Shown: positions 5,404-11,702 of the stretch, one piece after another
Layout: the number at the start of each line of letters is the position of its first letter
Numbering within the stretch: position 1 is the first letter of the stretch
IMG/VR virus record: IMGVR_UViG_3300021197_001912
Coordinates: 1 to 36,460 of that record
Length of the DNA: 36,460 nucleotides
Source of the DNA: a virus
Strand: one strand, 5' to 3'
The notes under the pieces: generated by a model
Seen by the model: only the letters and a program-made list of their open reading frames with translations
Told to the model about the DNA's origin: nothing
The model's database searches: none
Made by a program: the position numbers and the translations under genes

Positions 5404-5585
5404 TAGAGATAACGTTCATACCACTCTGCTTCTTTATCTTTGCCTAAGGTTGAAATGTTATCTTTAGCTTGACGCTTAAGCATTTCATTATCTACTTGAC
5501 GCTGAAGCCAGGTACGATGCTGCAAACAATTAACATACTTAAGCTCTTGCTTCTTCTTAAATAAATTTGTAATTAATTTAAACAT
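5403..5585 (-). CDS. Small basic helical protein, 60 aa
   Basis: MFKLITNLFKKKQELKYVNC opens with a short amphipathic helix carrying a KKK patch. A long helix rich in Gln, Arg and Lys (RTWLQRQVDNEMLKRQAKDN) follows. It could be a membrane-peripheral or nucleic-acid-contacting protein, but no family is recognised. It shares one base with the upstream gene (start/stop overlap at 5585). Confidence 0.55.
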   Translation of the reverse strand: MFKLITNLFKKKQELKYVNCLQHRTWLQRQVDNEMLKRQAKDNISTLGKDKEAEWYERYL

Positions 5586-5827
5586 TAGTCTTGAATTTGC
5601 TGGTTAAGAAAATTAAGAAACGATTCTACATCGTCCATATCATCTTTAGTTACTTTACTGTTTAACTCACTCATTGTAGTATTAACATCATTCTTAAAGA
5701 AAGCTACGTCTTGCTCTGCCTTCTCAAGCCTAGCGTCGATCACAGCGATCATACCTTCTTCAATTGACACCTCATTATCGATACAGTAATCGATTACTTC
5801 TTGTGGAATTTCTTCTTTCTTTTGCAT
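5585..5827 (-). CDS. Small helical acidic protein, 80 aa
   Basis: Starts MQKKEEIPQEVIDYCIDNEV and continues as two helices with heptad-like Leu/Val/Met spacing (residues about 23-55 and 60-80). It is probably a coiled-coil or helix-hairpin protein of unknown role. It is first in the cassette that runs down to about 5129 and starts right after the element at 5828-5850. Confidence 0.65.
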   Translation of the reverse strand: MQKKEEIPQEVIDYCIDNEVSIEEGMIAVIDARLEKAEQDVAFFKNDVNTTMSELNSKVTKDDMDDVESFLNFLNQQIQD

Positions 5828-5850
5828 ACCTAATTATATCAGAGTTCCTT
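5828..5850 (-). promoter_or_regulatory. Early-type element, copy 13
   Basis: AAGGAACT, spacer CTGA, TATAAT, spacing 5 to the ATG at 5827. Same sequence as copy 2 through the core. Confidence 0.7.
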
Positions 5851-5934
5851 TTAACCACCCCTACCGGAAATATCGATAAACAGTACAATTCCAGCAACAA
5901 TAACAAGCGCAATTAAGAGAAGATCTACACTCAT
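5851..5934 (-). CDS. Tiny membrane peptide, 27 aa
   Basis: MSVDLLLIALVIVAGIVLFI then DISGRGG: a single hydrophobic helix with almost nothing else. Its ATG overlaps the TGA of the upstream gene (ATGA). It is accepted because of the overlap and because its stop abuts element copy 13, but it is short and could be chance. Confidence 0.45.
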   Translation of the reverse strand: MSVDLLLIALVIVAGIVLFIDISGRGG

Positions 5935-6185
5935 TTTACAGCACCTACACTTCCGTGAATATCTTCCAGAGCAAACCATCGAGCTTCCTCTTCTGGCATA
6001 ACCCATTTTTGAGTAATTCCCTCCGAGTTTCTGTAACCAATCTTTCTTCCTTCATTATCAAACTCCCACCATGCTTCAAAACCATTTGAGTTCTTCTGAT
6101 AAACGCAATTACCTCTATCATCATACTCATACCACATCTCAATCTTACGGTAAATTACATTACCATCTTTATCTGTCTTCTCCAT
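5931..6185 (-). CDS. YD/RHS-like repeat small protein, 84 aa
   Basis: Three successive short repeats are visible: TDKDGNVIYRKIEMWYE, YDDRGNCVYQKNSNGFEAWW and FDNEGRKIGYRNSEGITQKW. This 'YDxxGxxxxxxxxxG' rhythm resembles YD/RHS repeats. Known RHS proteins are very large cell-surface or toxin-delivery shells; here only three units occur as a free protein, so function is unknown. AAGG lies 9 bases before the ATG and serves as an ordinary ribosome site inside the operon. Confidence 0.6.
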   Translation of the reverse strand: MEKTDKDGNVIYRKIEMWYEYDDRGNCVYQKNSNGFEAWWEFDNEGRKIGYRNSEGITQKWVMPEEEARWFALEDIHGSVGAVK

Positions 6186-6186
6186 A

Positions 6187-6339
6187 TCACTTACCTTTAA
6201 TTAGTCCTAATGATTTAAGATGTGATAGCATATCCTTATCTACCTTTACATCACCCTTTTTAATTTTCTTTACTCCCTTCTCAATCGGAAGATCCTCAAG
6301 AAAATAATCTCTACCAAATGTACTTTTTTTACGCTTCAT
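6187..6339 (-). CDS. Short basic protein, 50 aa
   Basis: Starts MKRKKSTFGRDYFLEDLPIE, then alternating Lys/Asp-rich helix KGDVKVDKDMLSHLKSLGLI. A longer frame upstream only overlaps the neighbour at 6329-6517 and is not credible. The chosen ATG overlaps the end of that gene by 11 bases. No family is recognised. Confidence 0.55.
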   Translation of the reverse strand: MKRKKSTFGRDYFLEDLPIEKGVKKIKKGDVKVDKDMLSHLKSLGLIKGK

Positions 6340-6517
6340 AAAATTCTTTCTTTTCCCTAGCTGTCTTATTAAATGTATCCATCTTTCGCCTTGTATACCA
6401 AGCTTCAAACTTCTTTGTTGCATCTGGATCCATACAATCATTGAGATAAGCACTCATAAGATTGTATAACTTAGTATCTAAGTCCTTCAATGTTTCTTCA
6501 ACCTCTTGTTTATTCAT
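6329..6517 (-). CDS. Small helical protein, 62 aa
   Basis: MNKQEVEETLKDLDTKLYNL begins a long helix, followed by a more basic segment (WYTRRKMDTFNKTAREKKEF). The ATG at 6517 is chosen because it lies just after the TAA of the upstream gene; an in-frame ATG at 6544 lies inside that gene. It is unrecognised. Confidence 0.6.
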   Translation of the reverse strand: MNKQEVEETLKDLDTKLYNLMSAYLNDCMDPDATKKFEAWYTRRKMDTFNKTAREKKEFYEA

Positions 6518-6521
6518 TATT

Positions 6522-6869
6522 TTACTGAAATTCTTTCCTATCATCCATTTCAGGTCGATTAACCCTATTGTCTATCATTCCCATAATATTCCAAAGTGCA
6601 GCTCCTAGATGATCTTCTGATGCATCACCAGTCCAATCGGCCATTAGATGACGCATACAAGAGTCATAAAGCACAGAGCTCTTCATACCCATCTTCCAAT
6701 TGTTCTCTCCATAGGTCTCAGCACCAGCAAGATATCTATGCATAACAGCAGTCAACGCAGCGTGAGGTACTAGACTCATGCGAGGTTTACCTTCAGCGCT
6801 ATCACGGATTGCACCTGTATCAAACTCTCTAGCTTTACCTGTAGTCTTTAATTTACTTTTGTTGCTCAT
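6522..6869 (-). CDS. dATP/dGTP diphosphohydrolase N-terminal-type protein, 115 aa
   Basis: The sequence has the hallmarks of the phage family described as dATP/dGTP diphosphohydrolase, N-terminal (DUF5664): FDTGAIRDSAEGKPRMSLVP (16-35), a helix leading to GAETYGENNWKMGM, then YDSCMRHLMADWTGD and EDHLGAALWNIMGMID. The acidic EDH and the RH pair fit a MazG-like all-helical metal site. Family members act on purine deoxynucleotides; here only this one domain is present. It lies mid-operon among unknown small genes and overlaps the next gene by 17 bases. Confidence 0.7.
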   Translation of the reverse strand: MSNKSKLKTTGKAREFDTGAIRDSAEGKPRMSLVPHAALTAVMHRYLAGAETYGENNWKMGMKSSVLYDSCMRHLMADWTGDASEDHLGAALWNIMGMIDNRVNRPEMDDRKEFQ

Positions 6870-7017
6870 AGTAGTCTTCTAAAACTCTATTATTAAGATG
6901 TGAAAGATACCAGAAAAGAGTCTCCTCAAAGGTCTCATGCTGTGTATCTAGCTCTCTATCATTCCATAAATCAGTAACCTCTGCAGTTACCTTATCAATT
7001 GTACCTTGATCAATCAT
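6853..7017 (-). CDS. Small helical protein, 54 aa
   Basis: MIDQGTIDKVTAEVTDLWND, then helical residues to a C-terminal EQQK. It overlaps upstream (ATGA at 7014-7017) and downstream genes, as expected for coupled translation in a compact operon. No family is recognised. Confidence 0.6.
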   Translation of the reverse strand: MIDQGTIDKVTAEVTDLWNDRELDTQHETFEETLFWYLSHLNNRVLEDYYEQQK

Positions 7018-7340
7018 CTGAAAGCTGGCTTGTATTCACATTTGAACTTAGCGGTAGGTACAGTAAAGACTGAACCACCTCGAGCACCTGCCTCACCAAC
7101 AGAGTATGCTTCGTGTACAATCTTAATCTCAATACCATCATCAACTTCACTCCAAGAGATGACATCATCTTCTAGCAAGTCAACTGCCGTTGGACACTCA
7201 TAGTCATCTCCATATACATCCCATTGTAGTTCTTCTCTCATATCTTTCTTTCTAAATATTTTATCAAAGTTATCTGAGTAAGCGCTATAGTTAGTCGTAC
7301 GTTGCTTTGAACCTTTACCGCCATGCCATTGCATACTCAT
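7014..7340 (-). CDS. Phage small protein with HGGKGSKQR N-terminus, 106-108 aa
   Basis: The N-terminus MQWHGGKGSKQRTTNYSAYS with a following DNFDKIFRKK recalls a short conserved phage N-terminal motif (HGGKGS...F..WD.IF.KK). An acidic middle (VDLLEDDVISWSEVDDGIEI) and a Gly-rich turn (GEAGARGGSV) follow. The function is unknown. Two starts are possible, 7340 or 7334. A TATAAT abuts the first ATG and lies 6 bases from the second, without the GGAACT block. Confidence 0.6.
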   Translation of the reverse strand: MSMQWHGGKGSKQRTTNYSAYSDNFDKIFRKKDMREELQWDVYGDDYECPTAVDLLEDDVISWSEVDDGIEIKIVHEAYSVGEAGARGGSVFTVPTAKFKCEYKPAFR

Positions 7341-7352
7341 ATTATATCTTCT

Positions 7353-7652
7353 TTATCGCCAATATCCACGGTTAAATCTAAGCATCTCTTCGTAGTTTAG
7401 ACCTCTTCTACCTCCCGCATAAACAATTTTACCCGGATCTCCACCAGCCAATTCACAAAATAAATCCCAAGCAATTGGATCAGTCTCAGAGGCAGGACCT
7501 TGGCGCATTGTAATAGCTGCATATTGCTCTACTTTTTCATTATATTCCTCAAGTAAATCCTCTTCCCCATCTCTAATTAAGTCAGCTAGCTTATGAATTT
7601 TACTTCTTAACTCAATCTTATCAACGTATATGTCTTTTTTAACTGGTCTCAT
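7353..7652 (-). CDS. Protein of unknown function, 99 aa
   Basis: Helical N-terminal half (residues about 10-50, rich in Leu, Glu and Lys), then a Gly-rich loop GGDPGKIVYAGGRRGLNY and an aromatic tail. The ATG at 7652 has GGAG 8 bases upstream, one of the clear Shine-Dalgarno sites in the window. This shows that non-first genes in operons use ordinary ribosome sites. No family is recognised. Confidence 0.65.
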   Translation of the reverse strand: MRPVKKDIYVDKIELRSKIHKLADLIRDGEEDLLEEYNEKVEQYAAITMRQGPASETDPIAWDLFCELAGGDPGKIVYAGGRRGLNYEEMLRFNRGYWR

Positions 7653-7654
7653 AA

Positions 7655-8005
7655 TTAATCTCCAAATGCATCTATCTCACTCCATTGCGCGTTGCCAAAC
7701 ACCAAAATATCTCTTTTAAACTTGCTCAAGTATGGAGCATATCCCCATACATCACCTGATTGCCATTGAGCATATATCCATTGCTGAAATGCTCTACTCT
7801 CAAGTACTTTAATGGGTTTCTTTATACCTTTTGTAATAAAGTAATACAATTCACGATCGTTCATTTGTAATACTTCTGGCTCAAAACCATCAATCGTTAA
7901 AGTATATACACCATCCGTTTCATCGAGCTGCCAACTCCGACTATATGAAGGGGCGCAATCTCCAACACGTACTTTAGTCTCAAAGTCAAATGATTTAATT
8001 ACCAT
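7655..8005 (-). CDS. Protein of unknown function, 116 aa
   Basis: A strand-rich N-terminal half (RSWQLDETDGVYTLTIDGFE) and an aromatic C-terminal half with Gln/Trp residues (WIYAQWQSGDVWGYAPYLSK). It looks like a compact soluble domain and is unrecognised. It overlaps the upstream gene by 7 bases (GGATGGTAA). Confidence 0.6.
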   Translation of the reverse strand: MVIKSFDFETKVRVGDCAPSYSRSWQLDETDGVYTLTIDGFEPEVLQMNDRELYYFITKGIKKPIKVLESRAFQQWIYAQWQSGDVWGYAPYLSKFKRDILVFGNAQWSEIDAFGD

Positions 8006-8268
8006 CCGAAGTAGTGAGCTTGAGGTGAGTTATAAGTCTCGTTCTTATCTTGAGCGGCTCTCATGAGAGCGTCACGAGTAATCTCTTCTTCAATAATCAT
8101 TTCTCTCTTAAAATCTTTCATCTCTTGAATAGACATCGCATGACGCTCAGCATACTCAAGATCGACAGTATCAAGAAATATCTTACGTTCACATTTAGGA
8201 GCCTTAGCTAGAGTATCTCCAGGTTTAAGGTATCCCATTTCAATTAAATCTTCTCTTGTTGGTCTCAT
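7999..8268 (-). CDS. Protein of unknown function, 89 aa
   Basis: MRPTREDLIEMGYLKPGDTL then a cysteine (C26) and a long helical region with many Glu/Lys (about 34-75). The true start is the ATG at 8268, 7 bases after TATAAT of element copy 14. A frame extending to 8355 would translate the element and the neighbouring lipoprotein region, so it is rejected. This is the first gene of the operon running to about 5851. Confidence 0.65.
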   Translation of the reverse strand: MRPTREDLIEMGYLKPGDTLAKAPKCERKIFLDTVDLEYAERHAMSIQEMKDFKREMIIEEEITRDALMRAAQDKNETYNSPQAHYFGW

Positions 8269-8269
8269 C

Positions 8270-8476
8270 TTACTTATTATATCGGAGTTCCTTTTTAAGA
8301 TTGCTCCAGGTTTTATTGTCTGACTGATTATGAATCTCCTTAATGTGGTCATCACCCCAAGCAGTTCCTTTCAAATAGTACCCATTTTTGTATTCAACTT
8401 TTATTTCTTCTTTTGTATAAGACTTACTACACGAAGCAATAAGCATGACGAAAGGTGTTAACATTACGTATTTCAT
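8270..8476 (-). CDS. Small predicted lipoprotein, 68 aa
   Basis: The N-terminus MKYVMLTPFVMLIASCSK has a short hydrophobic core and a lipobox (I-A-S-C, C16 as the lipidated residue), so export and anchoring to a membrane is likely. The mature part is polar (KEEIKVEYKNGYYLKGTAWG) and unrecognised. Phage lipoproteins are often involved in superinfection exclusion or lysis (as with Rz1), but nothing specific supports either here. It overlaps the neighbouring stop by one base (TAATG). Confidence 0.65.
   Translation of the reverse strand: MKYVMLTPFVMLIASCSKSYTKEEIKVEYKNGYYLKGTAWGDDHIKEIHNQSDNKTWSNLKKELRYNK
8276..8293 (-). promoter_or_regulatory. Early-type element, copy 14
   Basis: AAGGAACT, spacer CCGA, TATAAT, spacing 7 to the ATG at 8268. 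The whole element is inside the coding end of the lipoprotein gene at 8270-8476, being read there as KELRYNK. Confidence 0.65.
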
Positions 8477-8730
8477 TATGCGTCTTTCCAGTTATTAATA
8501 ATGTCTGATGGTGAGTTAGCCTCTAAGTTATTAGCTAAGCTCTGAATCAATGGTCTCATCACATCAAGCTCTTCTACAAGTCGTTGAGCATATCGAGCAT
8601 CAGTCTGAGAAAACTCTTCTACATCATACTCCATCAATGCTTCTTGCAAGTCTTGCATAAAGAAGTAAGCATCCTTCATGTAATGACCTTGAGCCATTCT
8701 GCGACCTTGTTTATCCTTTCTTGCTGCCAT
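8476..8730 (-). CDS. Helical protein of unknown function, 84 aa
   Basis: MAARKDKQGRRMAQGHYMKD gives a basic N-terminus, then helices (EEFSQTDARYAQRLVEELDV) with regular Leu/Ile spacing. No family is recognised. Its element at 8731-8753 separates it from the EF-hand gene's terminator at 8761-8785. Confidence 0.65.
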   Translation of the reverse strand: MAARKDKQGRRMAQGHYMKDAYFFMQDLQEALMEYDVEEFSQTDARYAQRLVEELDVMRPLIQSLANNLEANSPSDIINNWKDA

Positions 8731-8753
8731 ACCTAATTATATCAGAGTTCCTT
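8731..8753 (-). promoter_or_regulatory. Early-type element, copy 15
   Basis: AAGGAACT, spacer CTGA, TATAAT, spacing 5 to the ATG at 8730. It lies immediately downstream of an intrinsic terminator, so transcription here is likely to restart. Confidence 0.75.
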
Positions 8754-8760
8754 TAGAGAT

Positions 8761-8785
8761 AAAAAGAGGGTCCGCAGACCCTCTT
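8761..8785 (-). terminator. Intrinsic terminator after the EF-hand gene
   Basis: On the minus strand AAGAGGGTC and GACCCTCTT form a perfect nine-pair stem with a four-base loop, followed by a run of T. It ends transcription from the gene at 8808-9200 just before the next promoter element. Confidence 0.85.
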
Positions 8786-8807
8786 AATATGTTATGACTC
8801 AAATAGA

Positions 8808-9200
8808 TTAGCCTTTCTTAGGTGCAGGCTTCTTACCGCCCTTTTTAGGACCCTTGCCTTTACCTTTACCTTTTTCTCCCTTCGGCTTACGAGCTTTACG
8901 ACGTTCTGCCATAGCTTTCTTAGCTGCAGCTAGCTCCTTACCTTCAACTTTGCCATTACCATCCTTATCGAATCGCTTGACCCAAGCCGCTTTGGCTGTC
9001 GCTTTCTCTGCATCACAAAGTTTACCATCTTTATTCTTATCGAACTTGGCCATATGAGGAGGAAGCTTCTTCTTACCACCAGCCTTTTCTGCTGCTGGCT
9101 TTTTCTTACCTTTCTTCTCATCATGATGATCTGCACTTACATTAAGAGTAAGTGCAGCGATCCCTGCAATAATGCTCAATAGAGCTCTTTTTGTTTTCAT
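8808..9200 (-). CDS. Secreted EF-hand calcium-binding protein, 130 aa
   Basis: A signal peptide (MKTKRALLSIIAGIAALTLN, cleavage probably after VSA) is followed by a Lys/Gly-rich segment. Then come two EF-hand loops: D54-N56-D58-K60-C62-E65 (weak at position 9) and D78-D80-N82-K84-E86-E89. The tail is a low-complexity Lys/Gly/Pro run. It probably binds Ca2+ outside the cytoplasm. The style is that of bacterial exported EF-hand proteins and the gene looks acquired from a host. It is bracketed by a late-type box upstream and its own terminator. Confidence 0.75.
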   Translation of the reverse strand: MKTKRALLSIIAGIAALTLNVSADHHDEKKGKKKPAAEKAGGKKKLPPHMAKFDKNKDGKLCDAEKATAKAAWVKRFDKDGNGKVEGKELAAAKKAMAERRKARKPKGEKGKGKGKGPKKGGKKPAPKKG

Positions 9201-9225
9201 ATAATTAATTGTATGATAGTAATGT

Positions 9226-9233
9226 TATTTATC
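9226..9233 (-). promoter_or_regulatory. Late-type box GATAAATA
   Basis: It overlaps the stop of the thioredoxin-like gene and ends 25 bases before the EF-hand ATG at 9200, further than the usual 5-7. Confidence 0.45.
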
Positions 9234-9456
9234 AACTATTCTCTTTGATGATAGAGATAATATCATCTGTACCTTTAACTATACTTACACCTCTACTATC
9301 TTCAAGTACAAGAGTAGGTACAGATTTAATATCATGTTCTTTGATAAAATCGGGACTCTCATCCACATCTACTATTTCAACTTTTAGACCTTTTACATCT
9401 AAAATATTCTTAAGCATAGAGCATGGACCACACCACTCTGCTGTTACTAGTTTCAT
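9232..9456 (-). CDS. Thioredoxin/glutaredoxin-like protein, 74 aa
   Basis: A minimal thioredoxin fold: MKLVTAEWCGPCSMLKNILD holds the active site C9-G-P-C12, the later SVPTLV holds the cis-Pro (P47), and a C-terminal helix ends KENS. CGPC is thioredoxin-like, while the length is closer to glutaredoxin or NrdH-type proteins. It is probably a thiol-disulfide reductant, for example for ribonucleotide reductase. The start at 9456 is chosen by spacing (7) from a late-type box; an ATG at 9462 is possible. Confidence 0.8.
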   Translation of the reverse strand: MKLVTAEWCGPCSMLKNILDVKGLKVEIVDVDESPDFIKEHDIKSVPTLVLEDSRGVSIVKGTDDIISIIKENS

Positions 9457-9463
9457 TTTCATA

Positions 9464-9471
9464 AATTTATG
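9464..9471 (-). promoter_or_regulatory. Late-type box CATAAATT
   Basis: It lies 7 bases before the ATG at 9456 and overlaps the stop codon of the upstream gene (GCATAA). It is a one-base variant of the late box. Confidence 0.4.
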
Positions 9472-9718
9472 CGCAAACATTCTTACTAAAGTTTTTAACA
9501 CAACTACGCCCTCCTTTAGGAATAAAGTAGCCCTTATTCTCTCGCCAGGTTTCAGCAGACATAATCTCAATCTGAGCACCAACCTTACCGTCATACACCA
9601 TACGACCTTTAGGAGGCTCTACGGGGTTCTCATGAGCACATCTCACACAATTATCAAAGCCAGCTTCAACACGAGCAGGTCTTACAAGACTTCCACAAGC
9701 ACAATATACTATCTTCAT
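9467..9718 (-). CDS. Cysteine-rich, possibly zinc-binding protein, 83 aa
   Basis: MKIVYCACGSLVRPARVEAG begins with CxC (C6, C8), followed by CVRCAH (C24, C27). This gives four ligands in a zinc-ribbon arrangement. The C-terminal half is basic with two more Cys. A longer upstream frame crosses the element and the neighbouring gene, so the ATG at 9718 is used. The function is unknown; a zinc knuckle binding nucleic acid or protein is plausible. Confidence 0.6.
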   Translation of the reverse strand: MKIVYCACGSLVRPARVEAGFDNCVRCAHENPVEPPKGRMVYDGKVGAQIEIMSAETWRENKGYFIPKGGRSCVKNFSKNVCA

Positions 9719-9742
9719 ATCATTATTATACCAGAGTTCCTT
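9719..9742 (-). promoter_or_regulatory. Early-type element, copy 16
   Basis: AAGGAACT, spacer CTGG, TATAAT, spacing 6 to the ATG at 9718. It abuts the stop of the gene at 9741-10574. Confidence 0.7.
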
Positions 9743-10574
9743 ATGCAACAAGTAGCTTACTTGCTCTTTGTGAGATTGTATTCGAATTGAATGAGCGCAA
9801 GAACTTCTCTGTAGATTGCTTGCCTGTATGAGTCTCATACTCTGTTACTGCATTAAGAGCATCCCATTTACTCTCACCTACATTACCTCGTCCATTAGTA
9901 AACAATTCAACTAGCTGCTCTCGTTTATTAACTCGTTTTGTAGAATCATTTTCTGTAATAGGGATAAGCTGCTCAGTTAACTCAGTCATATTATCCCTGG
10001 TAAAGGATTCAGCTCGTAACTTATTAGCTACCTTACCAAACCTAATAGTAGTATTGACATTACTTCTAATATTGTCAATCATTGCTTCAATCTTTCCATC
10101 AAAAGTTAATGCATGTCTAACTCCAGAATTCCTAGCAATTGCCCCTTCGGCATCAATAAGATGCATTGCATTATCACAAGCAACTCGTAAGGTAGAAGCA
10201 ATTGACTTATTAGACCCCATACCTGTATTATCAATAACTGTATAGAAATGAGGTTGTATAATATCACCCCCTAAATCTATATCGGATAGCAAGCGAGACC
10301 GAAGCACCATCTTGCGACCAGCTCTCGATTCAGCCCAGCCGGTGTGCTGAATATTACCAATTTCAGTTGATGCTTTATCGATAATATCAAACATCTCATC
10401 CATTTGAATAGGCCGATAAGAATCTTTTACTACCGAGAGATGCTCATGAGTATCTGTTCGCTGCAAAGAGAATGCACCAGGAATTGACCTCCCATTTGCA
10501 TCTTGAATAGCTACTTTCGTTGTCTCGAATTGCTCAACATCATTGAGCCCGTGTATTTCTCTAAAAAATCCCAT
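9741..10574 (-). CDS. DUF932-like phage/plasmid protein, 277 aa
   Basis: The N-terminal part HEHLSVVKDSYRPIQMDEMF (44-63) and the later segments AGRKMVLRSRL, VIDNTGMGSNKSIASTLRVA and CDNAMHLID match the layout I know for DUF932 / TIGR03299 phage-and-plasmid proteins. In that family a 'V..D.Y.PIQ' strand is followed by a region with a conserved 'VC.N' (here ACDN). The biochemical role of the family is unknown. The start at 10574 is 29 bases downstream of element copy 17; a second TATAAT lies 3 bases before it. Confidence 0.7.
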   Translation of the reverse strand: MGFFREIHGLNDVEQFETTKVAIQDANGRSIPGAFSLQRTDTHEHLSVVKDSYRPIQMDEMFDIIDKASTEIGNIQHTGWAESRAGRKMVLRSRLLSDIDLGGDIIQPHFYTVIDNTGMGSNKSIASTLRVACDNAMHLIDAEGAIARNSGVRHALTFDGKIEAMIDNIRSNVNTTIRFGKVANKLRAESFTRDNMTELTEQLIPITENDSTKRVNKREQLVELFTNGRGNVGESKWDALNAVTEYETHTGKQSTEKFLRSFNSNTISQRASKLLVA

Positions 10575-10602
10575 TTTATTATATTAGTTAGTTTCTTTCT
10601 TC

Positions 10603-10625
10603 ACCTAATTATACAGGAGTTCCTT
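10603..10625 (-). promoter_or_regulatory. Early-type element, copy 17, detached from its start codon
   Basis: AAGGAACT, spacer CCTG, TATAAT, then TAGGTGAAG where other copies read TAGGTATG. The immediate start is lost (only a six-codon GTG frame remains) and the gene begins 29 bases later. Confidence 0.65.
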
Positions 10626-10629
10626 TTGA

Positions 10630-10791
10630 TTACCAGTGTCTAATTGTATTAGCAATAATAAAACCACAGGTAGTTATGTGTACCAACCACCAAAATGTAC
10701 GAATAATGGCTGCTGCATCTGACTCATTTGATGAAGTGGAGATCTTTTCACCCATAGTCTTGCACCAGACTCTCCAAGCTTTCTTAATCAT
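10630..10791 (-). CDS. Small Trp-rich membrane protein, 53 aa
   Basis: MIKKAWRVWCKTMGEKISTS then SNESDAAAIIRTFWWLVH and a hydrophobic helix (ITTCGFIIANTI) ending RHW. The pattern 'W..W...GEK...S..E.D..A.IRTFWW' recalls a short protein found in several marine T4-like phages with no known function. It has one likely membrane helix. Its stop lies just before element copy 17 and it almost abuts the lysozyme gene, so both may come from the element at 11447-11470. Confidence 0.65.
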   Translation of the reverse strand: MIKKAWRVWCKTMGEKISTSSNESDAAAIIRTFWWLVHITTCGFIIANTIRHW

Positions 10792-10792
10792 A

Positions 10793-11446
10793 TTAGAATA
10801 CAGCTACATCCCCTCGCCATAGAGAGACTTCCCACTTACGTCTCTTAACTAGACCCTCTCTTACTTTACCTCCAGCTTTACGATACATCGGCATAAGTCG
10901 CTCAACACTTTCATAGTTACCATCATTAAGCCTATTATTACCATTAACAAGCTTCTTAAGATTAGTTATTCCACAGTTAAATGCAAAAGAAGTTAGAGCA
11001 TTAAGTTGATGTTCTGCTAGTTCAACAGTCACATTTTCCTGTACAAGCTTTCTCGTATCAGATAACTCTCGTTCTAGGACCTCAGCTGCCTTATGTTGAT
11101 CGATTCTACCTTTGGAGACAATTGATCTATTCGTACAACCATATCCGATAGTAGGTACTCCTGCACAACACTTATAACGTTTTGGTTTAAATCCTTCGAA
11201 GTATTTAACTCCTCCTATCATAACCGCATCGTAATCAATCTCAGGATAGTTATCAATAGATGGTTTAAGTAAAACTGGTACCTGTATTTCGATTATCTTT
11301 GGAACCTCATATGGTACCATAATATATTCTGGCATCCATACAGGAACCTCTATAGTTTCTGTAATTACTTCTGGTTCTGATGCTGGATTACAATAGCAAG
11401 CTAAGGCTATCAGGGACGCCGCACTAGTAATAATAATACTTTTCAT
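10793..11446 (-). CDS. GH24 (T4-type) endolysin with N-terminal export signal, 217 aa
   Basis: The muramidase domain spans about 75-217. FEGFKPKRYKCCAGVPTIGY holds E84, C93 and T99 in exact E-x8-C-x5-T spacing, the GH24 triad with Cys in place of Asp as in some phage lysozymes. The N-terminus (MKSIIITSAASLIALACYC) is a signal or signal-anchor, possibly a lipoprotein signal with C17. It is followed by a Pro/Glu/Val-rich stalk to about 65. It should cleave peptidoglycan from the periplasm for lysis. It is driven by an early-type element rather than a late box, and no holin is adjacent. Confidence 0.85.
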   Translation of the reverse strand: MKSIIITSAASLIALACYCNPASEPEVITETIEVPVWMPEYIMVPYEVPKIIEIQVPVLLKPSIDNYPEIDYDAVMIGGVKYFEGFKPKRYKCCAGVPTIGYGCTNRSIVSKGRIDQHKAAEVLERELSDTRKLVQENVTVELAEHQLNALTSFAFNCGITNLKKLVNGNNRLNDGNYESVERLMPMYRKAGGKVREGLVKRRKWEVSLWRGDVAVF

Positions 11447-11470
11447 GTCTATATTATATTGTAGTTCCTT
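11447..11470 (-). promoter_or_regulatory. Early-type element, copy 18
   Basis: AAGGAACT, spacer ACAA, TATAAT, spacing 6 to the lysozyme ATG at 11446. Confidence 0.7.
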
Positions 11471-11685
11471 TAGGTCATTGGACCTTCATAGTAATGAGTA
11501 GTTGGTGTGCGAAAATTAGTAAAAATAATATTATCATCAGAGTCTCTAACGTTTACCTGATTAAATCTACGATCATCTTCTGTAGTTCGAAAATATTCAA
11601 AGGCATAATCTATAGCATCATTTTTATTATCAAACGTAATAAGAATTTCATTATTTTCTCCCTCAACTACATATTTAATATTCAT
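11470..11685 (-). CDS. Small protein of unknown function, 71 aa
   Basis: MNIKYVVEGENNEILITFDN has a strand-turn-strand start, then a helix (NDAIDYAFEYF), then strands with VNVRDSDDNIIFTNF. It is the same strand/helix layout as the gene at 2705-2923. No function is recognised. A late-type box lies 9 bases upstream, a looser fit than most. Confidence 0.65.
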   Translation of the reverse strand: MNIKYVVEGENNEILITFDNKNDAIDYAFEYFRTTEDDRRFNQVNVRDSDDNIIFTNFRTPTTHYYEGPMT

Positions 11686-11694
11686 TAATATGTT

Positions 11695-11702
11695 TATTTA
11701 AG
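11695..11702 (-). promoter_or_regulatory. Late-type box CTTAAATA
   Basis: Ends 9 bases before the ATG at 11685; the first base departs from the consensus. Confidence 0.35.

Noticed and set aside
6340-6453. Long N-terminal extension of the 50-residue gene at 6187-6339
   Set aside because: It lies wholly in another frame of the gene at 6329-6517 and has no start signal.
8269-8355. Longer start (8355) for the gene at 7999-8268
   Set aside because: The extension runs through the element and the lipoprotein gene in another frame; the ATG at 8268 fits the element.
9457-9594. N-terminal extension of the thioredoxin-like protein
   Set aside because: The thioredoxin fold begins at MKLVTAEWCGPC; the extension overlaps a better-supported gene and has no family features.
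9209-9790. Plus-strand frame of 193 codons
   Set aside because: It is antisense to three supported minus-strand genes and has no recognisable protein features or ribosome site.
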